Source: Harmonia axyridis
Lineage: Eukaryota > Arthropoda > Insecta > Coleoptera > Coccinellidae
Assembly (NCBI RefSeq): GCF_914767665.1
Contig: NC_059502.1
Location: 52,186,031 to 52,250,030, forward strand
Direction: 5' to 3'
DNA length: 64,000 nucleotides
Shown here: piece after piece, positions 33,061 through 48,035 of the stretch
How the letters are laid out: every line of letters starts with the position of its first letter
Numbering within the stretch: the stretch's first letter is position 1
Program-made: the position numbers and the translations under genes
The notes under the pieces: generated by a model
The model's database searches: none
Seen by the model: only the letters and a program-made list of their open reading frames with translations
Told to the model about the DNA's origin: nothing

Positions 33061-35457
33061 TTTAAGAGTGATGTTTCCTTCATTAAATTTCCCCTGGTTT
33101 ATATATCTATAAACTCTTGTTATTTTTGTTTGAGAACAATTCCTATTTTCAGGATTGTAAAAATGTGAATCCTACCAGGATAATGATTGAATATCTATTA
33201 CCTATTCACAGACTAACGAGTACAGAGCGTAATAATTACTAAATCAGTATGAAACTGTTCAATCATTTACCTAGAAAAATAAGATCAATTAAAGAAATTA
33301 AACTCTTCAAGAGACAATTATTCGAACTGTTAATTAAATGTGAACCATATTCTTTAAATGAATTTATAGTCTTTTGTCATGTACAAATATCATAGATATA
33401 TTAGTTCATTGATTTATTTTTTTGTAAGGAATTTGTGACTTGTTTTTATCATTTTGTAATGTACATACAATTCTGGAAATAAATACCTATTATTATTATT
33501 ATCCTAAATTTCAATCTATAACCTTCAAATTTAAGGGAGATAAGGGGTGTGTACCATGATCCTATTACACCCGGTATGTATATTGATGACCATAAGGTTA
33601 GCTTCCTCCAAAACAGTTTCCATTATGCATACAGTACCAGGAATACGAAAAAAAAAGATGAAATATAATGACTGTCATTTAATTTTCGATTTAAAATGAA
33701 TTTCGAACAAGTAGAAACCAAGCCAATCCACAGTATTATTTAGAATTAGGATAAAATATAACAAAATGAAAAAATTGTTTTCCGAGAAGTAAATCAAAAA
33801 TTTTCACAGCCTTGAAGTCACAGATAAAGGCCACTCCTACTGTTTTTTTTGAGCTGATTCGCGTGTGAGCTTCTCCTACTATCGGTCTATTTGATTGAAG
33901 ATGGTTGAAATATGTGCAGTCAGTTTTTGATAATTACCTGAAGCACGCAAGATTTGGTGTTTAAACACGAAATCCAATAATAATCCAAAGACAGTTTGAG
34001 GTCGTTTATACAAGAAATTCGTAATTGCCTCTGAAAAGATAAATGATTGTTTTATTGTTGGTTTTTTTCATTCAGACACAAGACAATTATCTTGTCTATG
34101 TCTGTGACCTTTTTCATTGAGGAGAAATATAAAAACTATGAAATTTGTGACAAGAAGTAAATAATACAACTCATTGTAGCTTTTCATCGAAAAAATTTAT
34201 CTAGGATCAATCGAGTAATTTGAAAAGGAAAAAATTTTATTCGAATGTCTAATATGTATTTAGATATACATATATGTGTTTGAAATGAAAATAACCATAT
34301 TGTACCTTTCAAACAGCGAATTACAGCCATCTATTAGTAAGTTATTATTAAATGCCATTTCATGAGCCATAATAGCTTGACAAATAAACATTTTAAAAAA
34401 CTTGTAAGAAGTCATCAAACAATAGTGACTTATCTGATAACATCATGCATAAAAATTATTAATCCATTTTTTAATTACAAACAGATAGTTGAATAACTTT
34501 AAGAAGAAAGTATGAGAATTATTCAACTATCTATCAGTAAATAATTAAATAATGCTTTAATGACCATAACGTGATCAGATAAGCAGAAAAAGTTAGACGC
34601 TTTTCTTGAAGTTTTTTTAAAATGTTTATTTGTTTTATAATTTTTTTTTCGTGGTATTTATTTATCACTGACCCCTGAACAATAAGAATTTAGTTGCTGA
34701 TATCAGGACCTAATTTAGTTTATTCACAAATTCTTATGGATACCTCTGTTATCTATTAGAAAGTTAAATAATGGTTTAATGAACGTGGCATCATCAGATA
34801 ACCAACAAAAGTTTGACTTAGGTACTCTTTATGAGTGTAGGTACATTTAAAATATTTATTTGTCATATTTATAATGACTTACCTAATGAGGTTGACGGCC
34901 ATTCTGAAAATTTTAACTATCTAATGTATTATCAGATGAATAATTCTTGGAATGTATCTGTCAACAAATAAGAAACGACAGTTTAACCCTTTTTTGAAAT
35001 ATTTATTTTTACCAAGGTGATAAAATAAATCAGATATAATTGAACGAAAATAAAAATCATATTCTCTTTTCACATTGTTTAGATTGAATTTCGAAACGTT
35101 CAACTAAAGAACGAAATCAGTTTGAGTAGTTTGATACTTCAAAATAAATATCGATATGTAATTAATACACTTTGTTACTTCATATAATGTGAAAATACAA
35201 GTAAATGAATGGGGACATTTTTTATTCTATTCATTCCACCTTCAATGCATTTTGTGAAAACCCATATTAATGAACGGCAAAAAAAAATGACGTCCCAAAA
35301 TGGCGGAAGAATCTAGAATTTCCCCCCCCCCCCCCAAAAGTGGGTCCTGGATCCGCGCCTGACGTATTTGAGTACTTAAGTGTGTTGGTACGCTTACTAG
35401 CTTAGTATCAGTTCAACAGTGGTGAAGTACAGAACAGATAATTTTAAAGCTAAAAAG
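33061..35457. repeat. Array spacer 7 (standard form)
   Basis: LINE tail ends near 33502 with a short TTA run. The hairpin is at 34483-34532. Small variants include CAGACACAAGAC near 34074 and CTCTTTATGAG near 34828. The C run before gene 8 has 14 bases. No other gene is visible. Confidence 0.85.
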
Positions 35458-36024
35458 ATGTCTTTGGATCATTTATATGAGTTCAGTTTCGAAAAGTTGT
35501 ACAACGACTGTACAGAAAGGTAATGCTTTTACATCATTGTTTTCTTTAATTATTTTTGAAACAATATAATCGAATGTTATCTTCAGTTTCTGAATGTTGC
35601 ATTTTTATAAAGAAATTTTTGTTCAATATATGTGTATGAAATGAACGATAACCATATTGTACCTATCAAACAGCGAATTAATATGTACTTTTTTTTTCCT
35701 AGGGGTATAACTTTTGAGGAAGACTGCAGCGTATGTCTGAGTAGGTTGACTGGAGAACTGTACCTAACCGATTGCAGGCATTGTTTTCACAAAGAATGCA
35801 TCGACAGGTGGTGCTCCAGTTCTTCCAAATGTTGTCCGATGTGTAGGACAACGTTAATTTTCGAAGGTACCTTCACTATCTTCGATACAAATTGGCAGAA
35901 TGTCAATATACATCGTTTCGACAAGATGGACAGTGATGAAGAATATGAAGAAGATGAAGAAAGTGTTGAAAGTGAAGAGGAAAATGAAGAAGATAATAAA
36001 GAAGAAACCAACAGGGAAATTTAA
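35458..36024 (+). CDS. RING-H2 array copy 8
   Basis: Exons 35458-35519 and 35703-36024; predicted protein identical to copy 1. Confidence 0.85.
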
Positions 36025-38409
36025 TTTAAGAGTGATGTTTCCTTCATTAAATTTCCCCTGGTTTATATATCTATAAACTCTTGTTATTTTTGTTTGAGAA
36101 CAAATCCTATTTTCAGGATTGTAAAAATGTGAATCCTACCAGGATAATGATTGAATATCTATTACCTATTCACAGACTAACGAGTACAGAGCGTAATAAT
36201 TACTAAATCAGTATGAAACTGTTCAATCATTTACCTAGAAAAATAAGATCAATTAAAGAAATTAAACTCTTCAAGAGACAATTATTCGAAATGTTAATTA
36301 AATGTGAACCATATTCTTTAAATGAATTTATAGTCTTTTGTCATGTACAAATATCATAGATATATTAGTTCATTGATTTATTTTTTTGTAAGGAATTTGT
36401 GACTTGTTTTTATCATTTTGTAATGTACATACAATTCTGGAAATAAATACCTATTATTATTATTATTATTATTATCCTAAATTTCAATCTATAACCTTCA
36501 AATTTAAGGGAGATAAGGGGTGTGTACCATGATCCTATTACACCCGGTATGTATATTGATGACCATAAGGTTAGCTTCCTCCAAAACAGTTTCCATTATG
36601 CATACAGTACCAGGAATACGAAAAAAAAAGATGAAATATAATGACTGTCATTTAATTTTCGATTTAAAATGAATTTCGAACAAGTAGAAACCAAGCCAAT
36701 CCACAGTATTATTTAGAATTAGGATAAAATATAACAAAATGAAAAAATTGTTTTCCGAGAAGTAAATCAAAAATTTTCACAGCCTTGAAGTCACAGATAA
36801 AGGCCACTCCTACTGTTTTTTTTGAGCTGATTAGCGTGTGAGCTTCTCCTACTATCGGTCTATTTGATTGAAGATGGTTGAAATATGTGCAGTCAGTTTT
36901 TGATAATTACCTGAAGCACGCAAGATTTGGTGTTTAAACACGAAATCCAATAATAATCCAAAGACAGTTTGAGGTCGTTTATACAAGAAATTCGTAATTG
37001 CCTCTGAAAAGATAAATGATTGTTTTATTGTTGGTTTTTTTCATTCAGACTCAAGACAATTATCTTGTCTATGTCTGTGACCTTTTTCATTGAGGAGAAA
37101 TATAAAAACTATGAAATTTGTGACAAGAAGTAAATAATACAACTCATTGTAGCTTTTCATCGAAAAAATTTATCTAGGATCAATCGAGTAATTTGAAAAG
37201 GAAAAAATTTTATTCGAATGTCTAATATGTATTTAGATATACATATATGTGTTTGAAATGAAAATAACCATATTGTACCTTTCAAACAGCGAATTACAGC
37301 CATCTATTAGTAAGTTATTATTAAATGCCATTTCATGAGCCATAATAGCTTGACAAATAAACATTTTAAAAAACTTGTAAGAAGTCATCAAACAATAGTG
37401 ACTTATCTGATAACATCATGCATAAAAAATTATTAATCCATTTTTTAATTACAAACAGATAGTTGAATAACTTTAAGAAGAAAGTATGAGAATTATTCAA
37501 CTATCTATCAGTAAATAATTAAATAATGCTTTAATGACCATTACGTGATCAGATAAGCAGAAAAAGTTAGACGCTTTTCTTGAAGTTTTTTTAAAATGTT
37601 TATTTGTTTTATAATTTTTTTTTCGTGGTATTTATTTATCACTGACCCCTGAACAATAAGAATTTAGTTGCTGATATCAGGACCTAATTTAGTTTATTCA
37701 CAAATTCTTATGGATACCTCTGTTATCTATTAGAAAGTTAAATAATGGTTTAATGAACGTGGCATCATCAGATAACCAACAAAAGTTTGACTTAGGTACT
37801 CTTAATGAGTGTAGGTACATTTAAAATATTTATTTGTCATATTTATAATGACTTACCTAATGAGGTTGACGGCCATTCTGAAAATTTTAACTATCTAATG
37901 TATTATCAGATGAATAATTCTTGGAATGTATCTGTCAACAAATAAGAAACGACAGTTTAACCCTTTTTTGAAATATTTATTTTTACCAAGGTGATAAAAT
38001 AAATCAGATATAATTGAACGAAAATAAAAATCATATTCCCTTTTCACATTGTTTAGATTGAATTTCGAAATCAGTTTGAGTAGTTTGATACTTCAAAATA
38101 AATATCGATATGTAATTAATACACTTTGTTACTTCATATAATGTGAAAATACAAGTAAATGAATGGGGACATTTTTTATTCTATTCATTCCACCTTCAAT
38201 GCATTTTGTGAAAACCCATATTAATGAACGGCAAAAAAAAATGACGTCCCAAAATGGCGGAAGAATCTAGAATTTCCCCCCCCCCCCAAAAGTGGGTCCT
38301 GGATCCGCGCCTGACGTATTTGAGTACTTAAGTGTGTTGGTACGCTTACTAGCTTAGTATCAGTTCAACAGTGGTGAAGTACAGAACAGATAATTTTAAA
38401 GCTAAAAAG
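36025..38409. repeat. Array spacer 8, with the 20-bp deletion
   Basis: Standard spacer (LINE tail end near 36475, hairpin 37457-37506). At 38062-38075 the sequence reads TTTCGAAATCAG where other units have 20 more bases between two CGAAA copies. This deletion is shared with spacers 9 and 12 only. The C run has 12 bases. Confidence 0.85.
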
Positions 38410-38976
38410 ATGTCTTTGGATCATTTATATGAGTTCAGTTTCGAAAAGTTGTACAACGACTGTACAGAAAGGTAATGCTTTTACATCATTGTTTTCTTTA
38501 ATTATTTTTGAAACAATATAATCGAATGTTATCTTCAGTTTCTGAATGTTGCATTTTTATAAAGAAATTTTTGTTCAATATATGTGTATGAAATGAACGA
38601 TAACCATATTGTACCTATCAAACAGCGAATTAATATGTACTTTTTTTTTCCTAGGGGTATAACTTTTGAGGAAGACTGCAGCGTATGTCTGAGTAGGTTG
38701 ACTGGAGAACTGTACCTAACCGATTGCAGGCATTGTTTTCACAAAGAATGCATCGACAGGTGGTGCTCCAGTTCTTCCAAATGTTGTCCGATGTGTAGGA
38801 CAACGTTAATTTTCGAAGGTACCTTCACTATCTTCGATACAAATTGGCAGAATGTCAATATACATCGCTTCGACAAGATGGACAGTGATGAAGAATATGA
38901 AGAAGATGAAGAAAGTGTTGAAAGGGAAGAGGAAAATGAAGAAGATAATAAAGAAGAAACCAACAGGGAAATTTAA
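38410..38976 (+). CDS. RING-H2 array copy 9
   Basis: Exons 38410-38471 and 38655-38976. S111R (AGT to AGG) places one basic residue in the acidic tail. There is also a silent change in the R92 codon (CGT to CGC). The RING is unchanged. Confidence 0.85.
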
Positions 38977-41900
38977 TTTAAGAGTGATGTTTCCTTCATT
39001 AAATTTCCCCTGGTTTATATATCTATAAACTCTTGTTATTTTTGTTTGAGAACAATTCCTATTTTCAGGATTGTAAAAATGTGAATCCTACCAGGATAAT
39101 GATTGAATATCTATTACCTATTCACAGACTAACGAGTACAGAGCGTAATAATTACTAAATCAGTATGAAACTGTTCAATCATTTACCTAGAAAAATAAGA
39201 TCAATTAAAGAAATTAAACTCTTCAAGAGACAATTATTCGAACTGTTAATTAAATGTGAACCATATTCTTTAAATGAATTTATAGTCTTTTGTCATGTAC
39301 AAATATCATAGATATATTAGTTCATTGATTTATTTTTTTGTAAGGAATTTGTGACTTGTTTTTATCATTTTGTAATGTACATACAATTCTGGAAATAAAT
39401 ACCTATTATTATTATTATTATTATCCTAAATTTCAATCTATAACCTTCAAATTTAAGGGAGATAAGGGGTGTGTACCATGATCCTATTACACCCGGTATG
39501 TATATTGATGACCATAAGGTTAGCTTCCTCCAAAACAGTTTCCATTATGCATACAGTACCAGGAATACGAAAAAAAAAGATGAAATATAATGACTGTCAT
39601 TTAATTTTCGATTTAAAATGAATTTCGAACAAGAAGAAACCAAGCCAATCCACAGTATTATTTAGAATTAGGATAAAATATAACAAAATGAAAAAATTGT
39701 TTTCCGAGAAGTAAATCAAAAATTTTCACAGCCTTGAAGTCACAGATAAAGGCCACTCCTACTGTTTTTTTTGAGCTGATTCGCGTGTGAGCTTCTCCTA
39801 CTATCGGTCTATTTGATTGAAGATGGTTGAAATATGTGCAGTCAGTTTTTGATAATTACCTGAAGCACGCAAGATTTGGTGTTTAAACACGAAATCCAAT
39901 AATAATCCAAAGACAGTTTGAGGTCGTTTATACAAGAAATTCGTAATTGCCTCTGAAAAGATAAATGATTGTTTTATTGTTGGTTTTTTTCATTCAGACT
40001 CAAGACAATTATCTTGTCTATGTCTGTGACCTTTTTCATTGAGGAGAAATATAAAAACTATGAAATTTGTGACAAGAAGTAAATAATACAACTCATTGTA
40101 GCTTTTCATCGGAAAAATTTATCTAGGATCAATCGAGTAATTTGAAAAGGAAAAAATTTTATTCGAATGTCTAATATGTATTTAGATATACATATATGTG
40201 TTTGAAATGAAAATAACCATATTGTACCTTTCAAACAGCGAATTACCCTTAGGGAGATAAGGGGTGTGTACCATGATCCTATTACACCCGGTATGTATAT
40301 TGATGACCATAAGGTTAGCTTCCTCCAAAACAGTTTCCATTATGCATACAGTACCAGGAATACGAAAAAAAAAGATGAAATATAATGACTGTCATTTAAT
40401 TTTCGATTTAAAATGAATTTCGAACAAGTAGAAACCAAGCCAATCCACAGTATTATTTAGAATTAGGATAAAATATAACAAAATGAAAAAATTGTTTTCC
40501 GAGAAGTAAATCAAAAATTTTCACAGCCTTGAAGTCACAGATAAAGGCCACTCCTACTGTTTTTTTTGAGCTGATTCGCGTGTGAGCTTCTCCTACTATC
40601 GGTCTATTTGATTGAAGATGGTTGAAATATGTGCAGTCAGTTTTTGATAATTACCTGAAGCACGCAAGATTTGGTGTTTAAACACGAAATCCAATAATAA
40701 TCCAAAGACAGTTTGAGGTCGTTTATACAAGAAATTCGTAACTGCCTCTGAAAAGATAAATGATTGTTTTATTGTTGGTTTTTTTCATTCAGACTCAAGA
40801 CTATTATCTTGTCTATGTCTGTGACCTTTTTCATTGAGGAGAAATATAAAAACTATGAAATTTGTGACAAGAAGTAAATAATACAACTCATTGTAGCTTT
40901 TCATCGGAAAAATTTATCTAGGATCAATCGAGTAATTTGAAAAGGAAAAAATTTTATTCGAATGTCTAATATGTATTTAGATATACATATATGTGTTTGA
41001 AATGAAAATAACCATATTGTACCTTTCAAACAGCGAATTACAGCCATCTATTAGTAAGTTATTATTAAATGCCATTTCATGAGCCATAATAGCTTGACAA
41101 ATAAACATTTTAAAAAACTTGTAAGAAGTCATCAAACAATAGTGACTTATCTGATAACATCATGCATAAAAAATTATTAATCCATTTTTCAATTACAAAC
41201 AGATAGTTGAATAACTTTAAGAAGAAAGTATGAGAATTATTCAACTATCTATCAGTAAATAATTAAATAATGCTTTAATGACCATAACGTGATCAGATAA
41301 GCAGAAAAAGTTAGACGCTTTTCTTGAAGTTTTTTTAAAATGTTTATTTGTTTTATAATTTTTTTTTCGTGGTATTTATTTATCACTGACCCCTGAACAA
41401 TAAGAATTTAGTTGCTGATATCAGGACCTAATTTAGTTTATTCACAAATTCTTATGGATACCTCTGTTATCTATTAGAAAGTTAAATAATGGTTTAATGA
41501 ACGTGGCATCATCAGATAACCAACAAAAGTTTGACTTAGGTACTCTTAATGAGTGTAGGTACATTTAAAATATTTATTTGTCATATTTATAATGACTTAC
41601 CTAATGAGGTTGACGGCCATTCTGAAAATTTTAACTATCTAATGTATTATCAGATGAATAATTCTTGGAATGTATCTGTCAACAAATAAGAAACGACAGT
41701 TTAACCCTTTTTTGAAATATTTATTTTTACCAAGGTGATAAAATAAATCAGATATAATTGAATGAAAATAAAAATTATATTCTCTTTTCACATTGTTTAG
41801 ATTGAATTTCGAAATCAGTTTGAGTAGTTTGATACTTCAAAATAAATATCGATATGTAATTAATACACTTTGTTACTTCATATAATGTGAAAATACAAGT

Positions 41901-42153
41901 AAATGAATGGGGACATTTTTTATTCTATTCATTCCACCTTCAATGCATTTTGTGAAAACCCATATTAATGAACGGCAAAAAAAAATGACGTCCCAAAATG
42001 GCGGAAGAATCTAGAATTTCCCCCCCCCCCCAAAAGTGGGTCCTGGATCCGCGCCTGACGTATTTGAGTACTTAAGTGTGTTGGTACGCTTACTAGCTTA
42101 GTATCAGTTCAACAGTGGTGAAGTACAGAACAGATAATTTTAAAGCTAAAAAG
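38977..42153. repeat. Array spacer 9, with an internal partial duplication
   Basis: A 791-bp block (39456-40246) is followed by four extra bases (CCTT) and a second copy (40251-41041). The left copy ends precisely at the end of the intron-like repeat (CAGCGAATTAC). The two copies differ at several sites: the first has GAACAAGAAGAAACC and the second GAACAAGTAGAAACC; the second also has GACTATTATC as in spacer 0. The hairpin is at 41201-41250 and the 20-bp deletion at about 41811. The C run has 12 bases. Confidence 0.88.
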
Positions 42154-42720
42154 ATGTCTTTGGATCATTTATATGAGTTCAGTTTCGAAAAGTTGTACAA
42201 CGACTGTACAGAAAGGTAATGCTTTTACATCATTGTTTTCTTTAATTATTTTTGAAACAATATAATCGAATGTTATCTTCAGTTTCTGAATGTTGCATTT
42301 TTATAAAGAAATTTTTGTTCAATATATGTGTATGAAATGAACGATAACCATATTGTACCTATCAAACAGCGAATTAATATGTACTTTTTTTTTCCTAGGG
42401 GTATAACTTTTGAGGAAGACTGCAGCGTATGTCTGAGTAGGTTGACTGGAGAACTGTACCTAACCGATTGCAGGCATTGTTTTCACAAAGAATGCATCGA
42501 CAGGTGGTGCTCCAGTTCTTCCAAATGTTGTCCGATGTGTAGGACAACGTTAATTTTCGAAGGTACCTTCACTATCTTCGATACAAATTGGCAGAATGTC
42601 AATATACATCGTTTCGACAAGATGGACAGTGATGAAGAATATGAAGAAGATGAAGAAAGTGTTGAAAGTGAAGAGGAAAATGAAGAAGATAATAAAGAAG
42701 AAACCAACAGGGAAATTTAA
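42154..42720 (+). CDS. RING-H2 array copy 10
   Basis: Exons 42154-42215 and 42399-42720; predicted protein identical to copy 1. Confidence 0.85.
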
Positions 42721-45123
42721 TTTAAGAGTGATGTTTCCTTCATTAAATTTCCCCTGGTTTATATATCTATAAACTCTTGTTATTTTTGTTTGAGAACAAT
42801 TCCTATTTTCAGGATTGTAAAAATGTGAATCCTACCAGGATAATGATTGAATATCTATTACCTATTCACAGACTAACGAGTACAGAGCGTAATAATTACT
42901 AAATCAGTATGAAACTGTTCAATCATTTACCTAGAAAAATAAGATCAATTAAAGAAATTAAACTCTTCAAGAGACAATTATTCGAACTGTTAATTAAATG
43001 TGAACCATATTCTTTAAATGAATTTATAGTCTTTTGTCATGTACAAATATCATAGATATATTAGTTCATTGATTTATTTTTTTGTAAGGAATTTGTGACT
43101 TGTTTTTATCATTTTGTAACGTACATACAATTCTGGAAATAAATACCTATTATTATTATTATTATTATCCTAAATTTCAATCTATAACCTTCAAATTTAA
43201 GGGAGATAAGGGGTGTGTACCATGATCCTATTACACCCGGTATGTATATTGATGACCATAAGGTTAGCTTCCTCCAAAATAGTTTCCATTATGCATACAG
43301 TACCAGGAATACGAAAAAAAAAGATGAAATATAATGACTGTCATTTAATTTTCGATTTAAAATGAATTTCGAACAAGTAGAAACCAAGCCAATCCACAGT
43401 ATTATTTAGAATTAGGATAAAATATAACAAAATGAAAAAATTGTTTTCCGAGAAGTAAATCAAAAATTTTCACAGCCTTGAAGTCACAGATAAAGGCCAC
43501 TCCTACTGTTTTTTTTTGAGCTGATTCGCGTGTGAGCTTCTCCTACTATCGGTCTATTTGATTGAAGATGGTTGAAATATGTGCAGTCAGTTTTTGATAA
43601 TTACCTGAAGCACGCAAGATTTGGTGTTTAAACACGAAATCCAATAATAATCCAAAGACAGTTTGAGGTCGTTTATACAAGAAATTCGTAATTGCCTCTG
43701 AAAAGATAAATGATTGTTTTATTGTTGGTTTTTTTCATTCAGACTCAAGACAATTATCTTGTCTATGTCTGTGACCTTTTTCATTGAGGAGAAATATAAA
43801 AACTATGAAATTTGTGACAAGAAGTAAATAATACAACTCATTGTAGCTTTTCATCGGAAAAATGTATCTAGGATCAATCGAGTAATTTGAAAAGGAAAAA
43901 ATTTTATTCGAATGTCTAATATGTATTTAGATATACATATATGTGTTTGAAATGAAAATAACCATATTGTACCTTTCAAACAGCGAATTACAGCCATCTA
44001 TTAGTAAGTTATTATTAAATGCCATTTCATGAGCCATAATAGCTTGACAAATAAACATTTTAAAAAACTTGTAAGAAGTCATCAAACAATAGTGACTTAT
44101 CTGATAACATCATGCATAAAAAATTATTAATCCATTTTTTAATTACAAACAGATAGTTGAATAACTTTAAGAAGAAAGTATGAGAATTATTCAACTATCT
44201 ATCAGTAAATAATTAAATAATGCTTTAATGACCATAACGTGATCAGATAAGCAGAAAAAGTTAGACGCTTTTCTTGAAGTTTTTTTAAAATGTTTATTTG
44301 TTTTATAATTTTTTTTTCGTGGTATTTATTTATCACTGACCCCTGAACAATAAGAATTTAGTTGCTGATATCAGGACCTAATTTAGTTTATTCACAAATT
44401 CTTATGGATACCTCTGTTATCTATTAGAAAGTTAAATAATGGTTTAATGAACGTGGCATCATCAGATAACCAACAAAAGTTTGACTTAGGTACTCTTAAT
44501 GAGTGTAGGTACATTTAAAATATTTATTTGTCATATTTATAATGACTTACCTAATGAGGTTGACGACCATTCTGAAAATTTTAACTATCTAATGTATTAT
44601 CAGATGAATAATTCTTGGAATGTATCTGTCAACAAATAAGAAACGACAGTTTAACCCTTTTTTGAAATATTTATTTTTACCAAGGTGATAAAATAAATCA
44701 GATATAATTGAACGAAAATAAAAATCATATTCTCTTTTCACATTGTTTAGATTGAATTTCGAAACGTTCAACTAAAGAACGAAATCAGTTTGAGTAGTTT
44801 GATACTTCAAAATAAATATCGATATGTAATTAATACACTTTGTTACTTCATATAATGTGAAAATACAAGTAAATGAATGGGGACATTTTTTATTCTATTC
44901 ATTCCACCTTCAATGCATTTTGTGAAAACCCATATTAATGAACGGCAAAAAAAAATGACGTCCCAAAATGGCGGAAGAATCTAGAATTTCCCCCCCCCCC
45001 CAAAAGTGGGTCCTGGATCCGCGCCTGACGTATTTGAGTACTTAAGTGTGTTGGTACGCTTACTAGCTTAGTATCAGTTCAACAGTGGTGAAGTACAGAA
45101 CAGATAATTTTAAAGCTAAAAAG
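42721..45123. repeat. Array spacer 10 (standard form)
   Basis: LINE tail ends near 43168. The hairpin is at 44151-44200. It lacks the 20-bp deletion carried by its neighbours on the left. The C run has 12 bases. No other gene is visible. Confidence 0.85.
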
Positions 45124-45690
45124 ATGTCTTTGGATCATTTATATGAGTTCAGTTTCGAAAAGTTGTACAACGACTGTACAGAAAGGTAATGCTTTTACAT
45201 CATTGTTTTCTTTAATTATTTTTGAAACAATATAATCGAATGTTATCTTCAGTTTCTGAATGTTGCATTTTTATAAAGAAATTTTTGTTCAATATATGTG
45301 TATGAAATGAACGATAACCATATTGTACCTATCAAACAGCGAATTAATATGTACTTTTTTTTTCCTAGGGGTATAACTTTTGAGGAAGACTGCAGCGTAT
45401 GTCTGAGTAGGTTGACTGGAGAACTGTACCTAACCGATTGCAGGCATTGTTTTCACAAAGAATGCATCGACAGGTGGTGCTCCAGTTCTTCCAAATGTTG
45501 TCCGATGTGTAGGACAACGTTAATTTTCGAAGGTACCTTCACTATCTTCGATACAAATTGGCAGAATGTTAATATACATCGTTTCGACAAGATGGACAGT
45601 GATGAAGAATATGAAGAAGATGAAGAAAGTGTTGAAAGTGAAGAGGAAAATGAAGAAGATAATAAAGAAGAAACCAACAGGGAAATTTAA
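45124..45690 (+). CDS. RING-H2 array copy 11
   Basis: Exons 45124-45185 and 45369-45690; protein identical to copy 1, with the silent AATGTTAAT variant. Its 3' UTR carries a 51-bp deletion 29 bp after the stop. Confidence 0.85.
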
Positions 45691-48035
45691 TTTAAGAGTG
45701 ATGTTTCCTTCATTAAATTTCCTATTTTCAGGATTGTAAAAATGTGAATCCTACCAGGATAATGATTGAATATCTATTACCTATTCACAGACTAACGAGT
45801 ACAGAGCGTAATAATTACTAAATCAGTATGAAACTGTTCAATCATTTACCTAGAAAAATAAGATCAATTAAAGAAATTAAACTCTTCAAGAGACAATTAT
45901 TCGAACTGTTAATTAAATGTGAACCATATTCTTTAAATGAATTTATAGTCTTTTGTCATGTACAAATATCATAGATATATTAGTTCATTGATTTATTTTT
46001 TTGTAAGGAATTTGTGACTTGTTTTTATCATTTTGTAATGTACATACAATTCTGGAAATAAATACCTATTATTATTATTATCCTAAATTTCAATCTATAA
46101 CCTTCAAATTTAAGGGAGATAAGGGGTGTGTACCATGATCCTATTACACCCGGTATGTATATTGATGACCATAAGGTTAGCTTCCTCCAAAACAGTTTCC
46201 ATTATGCATACAGTACCAGGAATACGAAAAAAAAAGATGAAATATAATGACTGTCATTTAATTTTCGATTTAAAATGAATTTCGAACAAGTAGAAACCAA
46301 GCCAATCCACAGTATTATTTAGAATTAGGATAAAATATAACAAAATGAAAAAATTGTTTTCCGAGAAGTAAATCAAAAATTTTCACAGCCTTGAAGTCAC
46401 AGATAAAGGCCACTCCTACTGTTTTTTTTGAGCTGATTCGCGTGTGAGCTTCTCCTACTATCGGTCTATTTGATTGAAGATGGTTGAAATATGTGCAGTC
46501 AGTTTTTGATAATTACCTGAAGCACGCAAGATTTGGTGTTTAAACACGAAATCCAATAATAATCCAAAGACAGTTTGAGGTCGTTTATACAAGAAATTCG
46601 TAATTGCCTCTGAAAAGATAAATGATTGTTTTATTGTTGGTTTTTTTCATTCAGACTCAAGACAATTATCTTGTCTATGTCTGTGACCTTTTTCATTGAG
46701 GAGAAATATAAAAATTATGAAATTTGTGACAAGAAGTAAATAATACAACTCATTGTAGCTTTTCATCGAAAAAATTTATCTAGGATCAATCGAGTAATTT
46801 GAAAAGGAAAAAATTTTATTCGAATGTCTAATATGTATTTAGATATACATATATGTGTTTGAAATGAAAATAACCATATTGTACCTTTCAAACAGCGAAT
46901 TACAGCCATCTATTAGTAAGTTATTATTAAATGCCATTTCATGAGCCATAATAGCTTGACAAATAAACATTTTAAAAAACTTGTAAGAAGTCATCAAACA
47001 ATAGTGACTTATCTGATAACATCATGCATAAAAAATTATTAATCCATTTTTTAATTACAAACAGATAGTTGAATAACTTTAAGAAGAAAGTATGAGAATT
47101 ATTCAACTATCTATCAGTAAATAATTAAATAATGCTTTAATGACCATAACGTGATCAGATAAGCAGAAAAAGTTAGACGCTTTTCTTGAAGTTTTTTTAA
47201 AATGTTTATTTGTTTTATAATTTTTTTTTCGTGGTATTTATTTATCACTGACCCCTGAACAATAAGAATTTAGTTGCTGATATCAGGACCTAATTTAGTT
47301 TATTCACAAATTCTTATGGATACCTCTGTTATCTATTAGAAAGTTAAATAATGGTTTAATGAACGTGGCATCATCAGATAACCAACAAAAGTTTGACTTA
47401 GGTACTCGTAATGAGTGTAGGTACATTTAAAATATTTATTTGTCATATTTATAATGACTTACCTAATGAGGTTGACGGCCATTCTGAAAATTTTAACTAT
47501 CTAATGTATTATCAGATGAATAATTCTTGGAATGTATCTGTCAACAAATAAGAAACGACAGTTTAACCTTTTTTTGAAATATTTATTTTTACCAAGGTGA
47601 TAAAATAAATCAGATATAATTGAACGAAAATAAAAATCATATTCTCTTTTCACATTGTTTAGATTGAATTTCGAAACGTTCAACTAAAGAACGAAATCAG
47701 TTTGAGTAGTTTGATACTTCAAAATAAATATCGATATGTAATTAATACACTTTGTTACTTCATATAATGTGAAAATACAAGTAAATGAATGGGGACATTT
47801 TTTATTCTATTCATTCCACCTTCAATGCATTTTGTGAAAACCCATATTAATGAACGGCAAAAAAAAATGACGTCCCAAAATGGCGGAAGAATCTAGAATT
47901 TCCCCCCCCCCCCAAAAGTGGGTCCTGGATCCGCGCCTGACGTATTTGAGTACTTAAGTGTGTTGGTACGCTTACTAGCTTAGTATCAGTTCAACAGTGG
48001 TGAAGTACAGAACAGATAATTTTAAAGCTAAAAAG
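45691..48035. repeat. Array spacer 11, with the 51-bp 3' UTR deletion
   Basis: The sequence joins AAATTTCC directly to TATTTTCAGG (near 45720), removing 51 bp between two TTCC copies; only spacer 12 shares this. The LINE tail ends near 46081 and the hairpin is at 47063-47112. The C run has 12 bases. Confidence 0.85.
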
